Program-made: the position numbers and the translations under genes
The notes under the pieces: generated by a model
Databases searched by the model: none
What the model saw: only the letters and a program-made list of their open reading frames with translations
Told to the model about the DNA's origin: nothing
Shown here: piece by piece, positions 57,075 through 64,000 of the stretch
Position numbering within the stretch: the first letter of the stretch is position 1
Layout: every line of letters starts with the position of its first letter
Assembly (NCBI GenBank): GCA_030549495.1
Contig: JAUIRK010000883.1
Location: 863,501-927,500 of the forward strand
DNA length: 64,000 bases
From: Nectonema munidae
Lineage: Eukaryota; Nematomorpha; Nectonematoida; Nectonematidae
Reading direction: 5' to 3'

Positions 57075-60000
57075 CAGGGATGGACCGAGAGAGGGGGATA
57101 GGGGGGATGCATACCCCCCCCCCCACCAGCAATCTATTCAAGAATTAAGGTTGCTGTTAAATGTAGCTTACATATGAAAAGTTTTAGTTTATAACAACTT
57201 TAAACATTAAAAACTTTTTCATTTTTTTTTTCGCTTTTTATTCAAAAATATTGTTTTTGATCATTACTAAACAATATCATTCAAATAATATTTATACTTT
57301 TTTCAGACAAAATACGTATTTTAGTTAGAAAATTACTTAGATTTCCCACATCTGTATTAAAAGTATTCGAATCTCTTTTCAAACTAAAATATCCTTGTTT
57401 ATTTCGTTATGCCTACTTAACACTAAAACACAATCCCTTTTTTACCAGTAAATCTAACATTTAGATTTTTAGACAAATATAGGGAGCTTAGGGAAATAAA
57501 AATAAAAAAAGTGTGTTCTAAGTAATATATTTTGTCTCTTTTCTTTAGAAATAATAGAAAGTGCACACTAAAATTTTAGTTGGTAAGAGAGTAGAAAAAC
57601 AAGTAAATTCACTCAATTATAACAACAACAACAATTTTAATTTTTGAATCATAATATTTTCTTTTATTTAAAATGGCAGATTTAAAAATCTAATCAGTTC
57701 AAAGGAAACTTATTTTAAAGTAAATATTTTTCTTGTAGTAAACTATTTTTTTCATAAAAATTAACGTTTTTATTAAATGAGAGTTTATACTTTTTTTTAA
57801 CATATGTCACAAAAAAGATATTATTTAAATCTAATTTTAAAATTGCATTTGTTAATAATTTTTTTTTGTGTTTTAGAATTTATTTTCAATGATTGAAAAC
57901 AAAAGTTCTAAGAGAAAAAAACTCATCAGTGATTTTTTTATAACTCTAGTTCGACTAATGTGTCAACTGAAAACAATTATTCTTTTCCACAAACATCAAA
58001 AAAAGAACATGAGTTGATTAAAAAGCCAGAAACAAGTTTAACAAATGTAACAAGTATTATATCATTGGATCTTTCTAAGAAAAATGACATTGGTGTTGTT
58101 TTTCAGAAAGTATTAGAAGCAGTTTACTATGCAGCCAGTTGACAGACTTTGATAAAAAAGAACTCCTAACCAATCATTGGTTTCCTGATGACAATTTAAA
58201 TTCCCCTTTACATTAAAAGGAAAAAAAATCCACAAAAAGTTTTTCTTGGAAAGCAACATATATCGGGAGATATTTATTATCCATTTAAATATTTGAAAAT
58301 ACTGTGAGGGCTTGTTTGTGTTCCTTGTGTTTTGTTTTCACATGAATTTGCAACGAACAATCGCAAAAAGGAAACCCAACTTGGACAGCTTGTCATTAAA
58401 ACATTGCAAAAGTATAATCACTTGACAGGAAAAGATGGCTATCTAACAGAACATTTGTCTAAAGATTATCATAAAGGATGCATGACATTTTCTGATTTTT
58501 TTTTACATTCTTACGAAAACAATTCGGATATATTGACTTCATTAAAGAGTAATTATAAAAGTCAAGTACAAGATAATAGAGAGCGTTTGGTTCCTATAAT
58601 TAAAACGATTATTCTTTGCGGAAGATTAGAATTGGTTACCGTAGAAACTCCAAAAATCCAAACGTTGAAGATGATTTTTCAGTTTTGAAGAGTGATGGCA
58701 ATTTCAATGCCCTCTTGAATTTTAGAGTTGATTCCGGAGATAAAACTCTGGAAATGCATTTGAAAACCGCTGGAAAGAATGCAACCTATATTTCTAAGAC
58801 TGTGCAAAATGAACTAATTACAGTTTGTGGGAATTTGATATCAGAAAAAATTATTCAGGATGTCAAACAAGTAAAATATTTTTCTGTTATTGCAGATGAG
58901 ACTACTGATTCTTCTCATAGCGAACAACTCGCTATTTGTGTTTGGTATGTAATAAAAATTGAAGGTAAGCATGAAATTAGAGAAGATTTTTTAAGCTTTC
59001 AAGAAGTGGATAATTTGACAGGTCAGGATTTAGGAGAAAAGATTATTGACACTCTAAAAAAGTGTGACCTCGATCTCAAGTATTTAGTAGGTCAAGGTTA
59101 TGACAGCGCTTCTTCTATGGCTGGACATATAAATGGAGTTCAAGCCTATATTCGTAAACATTCTCCAAATGCTGTGTATGTTCATTGTAGTAGTCACTGC
59201 CTAAATCTTGTTTTGAACGTTTCTTCCTCTCTTTATGAAATCAGAAATATGTTTTCTGTTGTTGAAAATGTAATTTCGTTTATAAATGATTCTGTGAAGC
59301 GTAGATCTCTTATGAAAGTTTATTTGAATGAGGCTGGAAGTCCGAACATTAAACTTAAACCATTTTGTCAAACTATTACTCAACAATTGTTGATACTTTA
59401 GAAGAAATCATAAGATCAGCAGACAGAAAATCAGCTGATAAAGCAAATTCTTTATTTAAATCGTTAATGAATCCTGTATTTATTGTTTCTTTGGCCTGTG
59501 TCAAAAAAGTTATGAGTTTAACCCACTATCTTTCTAAAGCTCTCCAAACAGTTAATACAGATTTGATAAGTTGTTTTGAAAACATTAATTTCGTTAGAAA
59601 CACCTTAATTCAATGGAAGTCTTCTTCAGACGAATGGACTAATGAAAACTATGGAACTTTCATAGTTGCTGAAAAAATGGCTGAAGCGGTTCAAGCTCAA
59701 ATTACTATGCCAAGAATTGCTTCTCGTCAAATGAATCGTAGCAATGTTCCAGCTGAATCAGTAGGGGATTATTTTAAACGATCAATATGGTATCCGTATT
59801 TGGATGCTATTATCCAAGTGTTTGACCAAAAATTTACGTCGCATAGCATTCTCATCAGCAAAATGGCCATACTTATACCTTCAGAAGTTTTAAATTATGA
59901 ATGGAAGGATATATGCGAATCAATAAAATTTTATGACCCTATTCTCCGTGTTACCGATATGATGTAAGAATTCAGTTCTTAGAATGCAAAAACTTCTGCG

Positions 60001-60422
60001 AAAAACTGGAAAACAAACCCAAAAGACCTCTGGAAGCTCTAGATATAATACCAGAGCGGCTAAAATATATTAAAAAGCTTTTGACAATTTTCTGCACTGT
60101 TCCTATCACTACATGTTCAGCAGAAAGAACTTTTAGTTCTTTAAGAATTTTAAAGAATTATTTACGTAATCGTATGAGCGACGAGAGACTAACAGGACTT
60201 GCTCTCATGTACCTCCACTCTAAAATAGAAATCAAAATTGATGAAGTCATTGATCGATTTTAAAAGCAAAAAGAAAGAAGAAAAGACTTTGTAATATAAT
60301 TTTAATCATTTATTTTACATACGTTTTCAAATTTCTTCCCTAATAAAATGTGTAAAATATTTTGATAATATTAGTATACCCCCCCCCCCCCCCCCCACAA
60401 AAGATTTCTGGATCCCCCACTG
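57075..60422 (+). mobile_element. hAT transposon with C/G-run ends and perfect target duplication
   Basis: CAGGGATGGACCGAG starts at 57075 and the right end ...GGATCCCCCACTG ends at 60422. TCTCCACG flanks both sides (57067-57074 and 60423-60430). Both ends hold long C or G runs (57100-57124, 60380-60396). 3348 bp with a ZMYM-like transposase gene. Confidence 0.93.
57890..60263 (+). pseudogene. hAT transposase, ZMYM1/ZMYM6-like (DUF4371), broken
   Basis: It starts near IENKSSKRKKLISDFF (57890) and a Ser/Thr-rich N-terminus. The TTF-type finger region is degraded (LTDFDKKELLTNHWFPDDNL; 58332: FATNNRKKETQLGQLVIKTL). The DUF4371/RNase-H core 58616-59401 is well kept: YFSVIADETTDSSHSEQLAI, KYLVGQGYDSASSMAGHING, VYVHCSSHCLNLVLNVSSSL. 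Then 59365-59967 includes ASRQMNRSNVPAESVGDYFK. The C-terminal dimerisation motif is TTCSAERTFSSLRILKNYLR followed by NRMSDERLTGLALMYLHSKI. At least four frame changes. Such proteins are often annotated as zinc finger MYM-type. Confidence 0.9.
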
Positions 60423-60430
60423 TCTCCACG

Positions 60431-61409
60431 TCATATCTTCTATACTTTACATTATGTAATTTTGCTATACATTCTATGATGATCCTTTCTTAGTAGCTCT
60501 TTTTCATTAGAAATTTATTTTCTTCAATGTGTGCTTGAAAAATTTTTTATAAGGATTTATTTTGAAAGCTTTATTCCTCTCTCAAAGCATTCTGATTAAG
60601 AATCTTCTGGATGATCTTAGGCTTTTTTATCAGTATCGTGTATATTTTTTATCAGGCCTGAATATTTGTGAGCCAATCTCAGTTCAAAGGTTTTTTTCTA
60701 ATGAATCATTCGTGATGTTCATTGTTCAATTACAAAAAGTTGTCCTCCTTCTTAATCTGAAAGATTCCCTCTTTCACGCAAAAGGAAAAAGATTGGCAAA
60801 TTCAATTTAAATAAAAAAAATATCTTGATAGTGATTAAATTCTCACATATTGGCATCTGTGCCATTTTTGATAAATCTGACCTATTCTAAATTTTCAGAT
60901 TTCCTACCCATCTTAGTTAAATGATAATTGTAATCCTAAATGATAAGCTATAGCTTTAAATATTTTTCATTTGTAAAAGAAGAACTTCTTTTTCACAGTC
61001 AAAATCTTTTTTTAAGCACCTAATATTAGATTATTAAACCACTTCCTAGTTCATTAGAACATGGTAGATTTTCCATTTAGTCAAGATACATATTTTTTTA
61101 ATTATTTCTTTTGATCACACGTTCTCTTTTCAATTAGGTTTCAAGTTTGTTCCATCGTTCATACTAATTTTCAAAAGATTTTATAATACGTTTTGTTTTT
61201 TTTAATAAATATTTCAAGATGATTACTCAAGATGATTGAAGAAAGTATTATAAGTCAAAATATACAAAAAAAAAGTATATTTTTACTATATACCTAATAT
61301 ACGACTATTTTTTGGAAATTTTTTAAGGAATTGATTTTCAGGCATACATCACTAATTCAATTGCCATTTCCAGATATTTTTTATTGTATTAGCCATGATG
61401 GACTACAGA
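60431..61409. other. No feature seen
   Basis: AT-rich sequence between the hAT element and a tandem array; the plus-strand open frame 60562-60810 is unrecognised. Confidence 0.5.
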
Positions 61410-62084
61410 AATAAAATAAGCATAGTCGAATTGGTATAAAAACAGATATTTTATTTGAAAGAGATATTTTATTTTATTGAAAATATTTTTGAAGACAGTA
61501 TCTAGAAGTAAACGGCAAATCTGATTGAAACTTTTAGATATTTTAAAACCATAAATGCCAAACCTGAGTCCAAAAATAAAACCAGCATCTTCCATTTGAC
61601 ATAAAAACAGGTATTTTATTTAAATTTCAAAAATATTTCTGTAGACATTAGACGTAAATCGAACATTTGATTGACACTTTCAGACATTTAAAATCTCTAA
61701 TTGCAAAAACTGATTTCAGAAATAAAACTATCATGGTTGAATTAGTATAAAAACATATATTTCATGTAAAATTAGAGAAAATATTTGTGGATATAGTTTT
61801 CAGACGTAAACCTCAAATGACACTCGCAGTAAAACCTCTAAATGCAATAACTGCGTCCAGAAATGAAACCATCATGATCTATTTGGTATAAAAACATATA
61901 TTTCATGTAAAATTTGAATCAATATTTTTGGAAACAAATTTTAGAACTAAATGTAAATTCGATTGATACTTATAGGTCTTTTCAAATCCTAACTGTAAAA
62001 ATTGTTTCCATAAATGAAACTAGCATGGTTGATTTGGTATAAAAATATATATTTCATTTAAAATTTGAGATATATTTGAAAACA
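61410..62084. repeat. Tandem satellite, about 160-bp unit, about 4 copies
   Basis: Each unit has CAGAAATAAAACTATCATGG, TTGGTATAAAAACATATATT, TTCATGTAAAATTTGA and GACGTAAA...TTGATTGACACTTT. Unrelated to the 150-bp array. The LTR element begins at its right edge. Confidence 0.85.
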
Positions 62085-62325
62085 GCGCCAGCAGGCTCTC
62101 ATTACGACAACGTACTTGTGTGTATCTTACGCTCATACTGCACTATCGAAAGCCAAGGCTATCTCTCCTCTCATTAATAATAGCCTAACGTTGCCATTAG
62201 TACTGTACTTACTTGAAGGCCAGGATACACTATAAATACTCACTCATGTTTCACTTAAGACATCACTTCTCTCTTTGCTTTCTAATAAACTTCACATATA
62301 CTTGTCTCTTTATTGTCGTGGTGAC
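62085..62325 (+). promoter_or_regulatory. Putative 5' LTR with promoter and polyadenylation signal
   Basis: GC-richer than its surroundings; holds TATAAATACT, AATAAA and ends just before the primer-binding-site-like TGGTGAC. Exact ends are uncertain without the 3' copy. Confidence 0.5.
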
Positions 62326-62347
62326 AGCGGTGGGATAAAAAGGAAAG

Positions 62348-63088
62348 ATGAGTTTCAGACCTCCAAAGCAATGGCTGCTTGGTGAAAAAGAGACGCTTTC
62401 TTCTTTTTCTAACTGGCATTCCAATATGATGTTTCACCTTTCATTATGCCCAGAGTTTGCGATCTTTTTAGAGTCATCATGGGAACCTAAATCAGTGAAA
62501 AATCATGGGTTTAAAGATGACGAAACTTCTGAGCATGAAATTTCAAGTCTTCAAAAGACCATCACTTTGGAACGAATGCTAGGCTTAATCGCTACTTTTT
62601 CCCCACCTTTATTAAGAAACGATATTCTCAAAAGCAGTACTAGCTTAAATTGGATATGGAAGAGAATAAGAAAATACTATTGTCTCTCTCAAAATGAGGT
62701 TAACTTTCTTAATATATGTAATTTTTCTTTAGAACCCGATGAACGCTATGAGGCATTTTATCAACGTATATTGGCTCATATTGAAGATAACTTGTTAACC
62801 GTTGAATCGGGGTTAATTCATGATGGGAAGGTTTCTCAATTTGATGAAAACATTTCTCCAACTACTGAAAGACTTGCTGTTTTCTTATGGTTGAAGATGA
62901 TTGATCAAAGGTTACCTTCACTTGTTGCTCGGGTATATGCTCATGAGCTTCAAACACATACTCTTAAAGACATTCAGCCATTAATTGTAAATTCTTTGGA
63001 GACTTTATTAAAAGATTTGGACACTCAGGAAGTTGCAAAACGTAAGTTTTTCAAAAACGTTGAAAAACCAGCCAAGATTGAGCAATAA
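62348..63088 (+). CDS. gag: gag of the LTR element
   Basis: 246 codons open from MSFRPPKQWLLGEKETLSSF. It has a helical capsid-like body (FSNWHSNMMFHLSLCPEFAI, LNWIWKRIRKYYCLSQNEVN, DERYEAFYQRILAHIEDNLL, ERLAVFLWLKMIDQRLPSLV) typical of invertebrate Gypsy gag, which assembles the cytoplasmic particle. The zinc knuckle lies in the next, overlapping frame, so gag-pol is probably made by a frame change in the 56-base overlap, as many Gypsy elements do. Fossil or young copy; activity is not implied. Confidence 0.75.
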   Translation: MSFRPPKQWLLGEKETLSSFSNWHSNMMFHLSLCPEFAIFLESSWEPKSVKNHGFKDDETSEHEISSLQKTITLERMLGLIATFSPPLLRNDILKSSTSLNWIWKRIRKYYCLSQNEVNFLNICNFSLEPDERYEAFYQRILAHIEDNLLTVESGLIHDGKVSQFDENISPTTERLAVFLWLKMIDQRLPSLVARVYAHELQTHTLKDIQPLIVNSLETLLKDLDTQEVAKRKFFKNVEKPAKIEQ

Positions 63089-64000
63089 TTCAAAAATATC
63101 TGCTTCATTTGATAGAGATAATAGAAGCAAAAAGATATGTTTTTTTTGTAAAGATAATGGTCGTAGATTTTTGGGACACGATTACCGAAGTTGTTGGTAC
63201 AGGCCCAATACAAGTACAAATCAGACTTCAAATGCTCAACAAATTTCGACTCGCATGCCTGAATTAGAAGACAAGTTTTATGAAAATGGAGTTTTCCTTG
63301 GCAAAGTGGACTGCGGAACTTCTCCATATCTTGATGGATACTGTCAACATGTTCCTTTTCGTTTAATAATTGACACTGGGGCAACATCATCAATAATTTC
63401 ATCTTCCTTTGTTCACAAACTTAATATGTTACCGCTTCGTACTGGACATACAGCTAGATCTGCCGATAAATCAGTCCTTCCTATTTGTGGAAAAATATCT
63501 TTAGACTTGAACATAAAGAATATTGACGTTTCAATTAAAGGCCTTGTGATGGAGAAGATGGACTATGACATTTTAGGTGGCATTCCTTTCTGCAGAGCAA
63601 ATGATATAAAAGTTTACATCAAAGATCAACTTATTAGTTTTCGTGGCAGATTGTTTCATTATGGACCAAACGAATCATCTGTTTTTCAAAAATCCCATAT
63701 GGTTAGAACAAAAAAAAACAAGTGTTACTGCCAGGAGACCATATTTTAATCAAAGATAAATCCTTAAAAAAAATCGATGGAGAAATTGCAGTAGAACCAA
63801 GTAAAGAAGTAGAGGATTCCGGATTTGATCCATATTTCACAAAAGTTATCGATGACTCTTTTAAAATGTCTAACTTCAAGGAAGTGCCTATCACATTTAA
63901 CAAAAATCAACACGTTGCCATGATCTACCAAACCTACAATCCTGAAGTTTCAAGTGCTTTAACTACCGAAGCAGGTATCTCTTCAAAAGTTTCAATTGAC
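63033..64000 (+). CDS. pol: Start of pol: zinc knuckle and aspartic protease, partial
   Basis: The frame overlapping gag has a CCHC-like knuckle (CFFCKDNGRRFLGHDYRSC) and then the retropepsin active site in RLIIDTGATSSIISSSFVHK, with the flap-side motif YDILGGIPFCRANDIKVYIK. This is the nucleocapsid plus protease portion of a Ty3/Gypsy pol; reverse transcriptase and integrase would lie beyond 64000. About one break is present in the visible part. Confidence 0.8.

Larger units (their letters stand above)
62085..64000 (+). mobile_element. Ty3/Gypsy-type LTR retrotransposon, left part, cut by window edge
   Basis: A 5' LTR-like region (about 62085-62325) with a TATA box (TATAAATACT at 62231) and AATAAA (about 62283) is followed by TGGTGACAGCGGTGGGA, a primer-binding-site-like sequence. 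Then come gag and the start of pol in overlapping frames. The element runs past the right edge; the second LTR is not seen. The visible part looks largely whole with about one break, so it is young compared with the other fossils. Family assignment rests on the protease type and the gag/pol order. Confidence 0.8.

Overview
The window is eukaryotic, AT-rich animal DNA. It holds one recognisable host gene, a WNK (with-no-lysine) Ser/Thr kinase read on the minus strand. Its visible coding exons run from an ATG exon at 53452 down to the left edge of the window. Ten exons were joined by eye from GT/AG boundaries; their reading phases agree throughout except at one ambiguous acceptor (13776/13787). 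In order they encode an N-terminal RFEV docking motif, the WNK kinase domain (Lys in the glycine loop, Cys at the usual VAIK lysine position, HRD, DLG, activation-loop Ser), the PF2-like autoinhibitory domain, a coiled-coil/Ser-Thr-Asn-rich linker and a second PF2-like domain. About 950 codons spread over about 53 kb, because the introns are packed with transposons.

Repeat fauna, left to right. 0.8-2.6 kb: a DNA element whose inverted ends each fold into a hairpin. 4.1-5.3 kb: a Buster-like hAT fossil. 5.5-6.6 kb: an unidentified GC-richer coding remnant. 6.6-9.05 kb: an IS630/Tc1-type transposon whose arms are made of a 21-bp minisatellite. 10.3-12.5 kb: a hAT with perfect 8-bp target duplication. 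16.3-22.2 kb: several hAT MITEs, some nested. 18.8-19.1 kb: a LINE 3' end. 24.0-24.7 kb and 31.4-33.2 kb: two piggyBac transposase fossils, the second interrupted by a LINE. 28.6-29.0 kb and 34.4-35.3 kb: MULE material. 42.4-49.3 kb: a tRNA-derived SINE family, an uncharacterised element protein (43.7-45.3 kb) and an apparently identical 243-bp duplication.

At least eighteen small TTAA-flanked elements are scattered from 9.6 to 47.9 kb. They share a GTCTGC core but have different CCC-ended termini and different subfamily palindromes. I read them as piggyBac-type MITEs.

Upstream of the kinase start (53.5-64 kb) lie LINE pieces, two unrelated tandem arrays with periods of about 150 and 160 bp, a ZMYM-like hAT with perfect 8-bp target duplication, and the left part of a Ty3/Gypsy-type LTR element that runs off the right edge.

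The combination of WNK, hAT, piggyBac, MULE, Tc1/IS630, several LINE clades and a Gypsy LTR element suggests an invertebrate, most likely an arthropod. A parasitic copepod such as a sea louse would fit the AT content and repeat style, but the sequence alone does not prove it. No bacterial genes, rRNA or convincing tRNA genes were seen.
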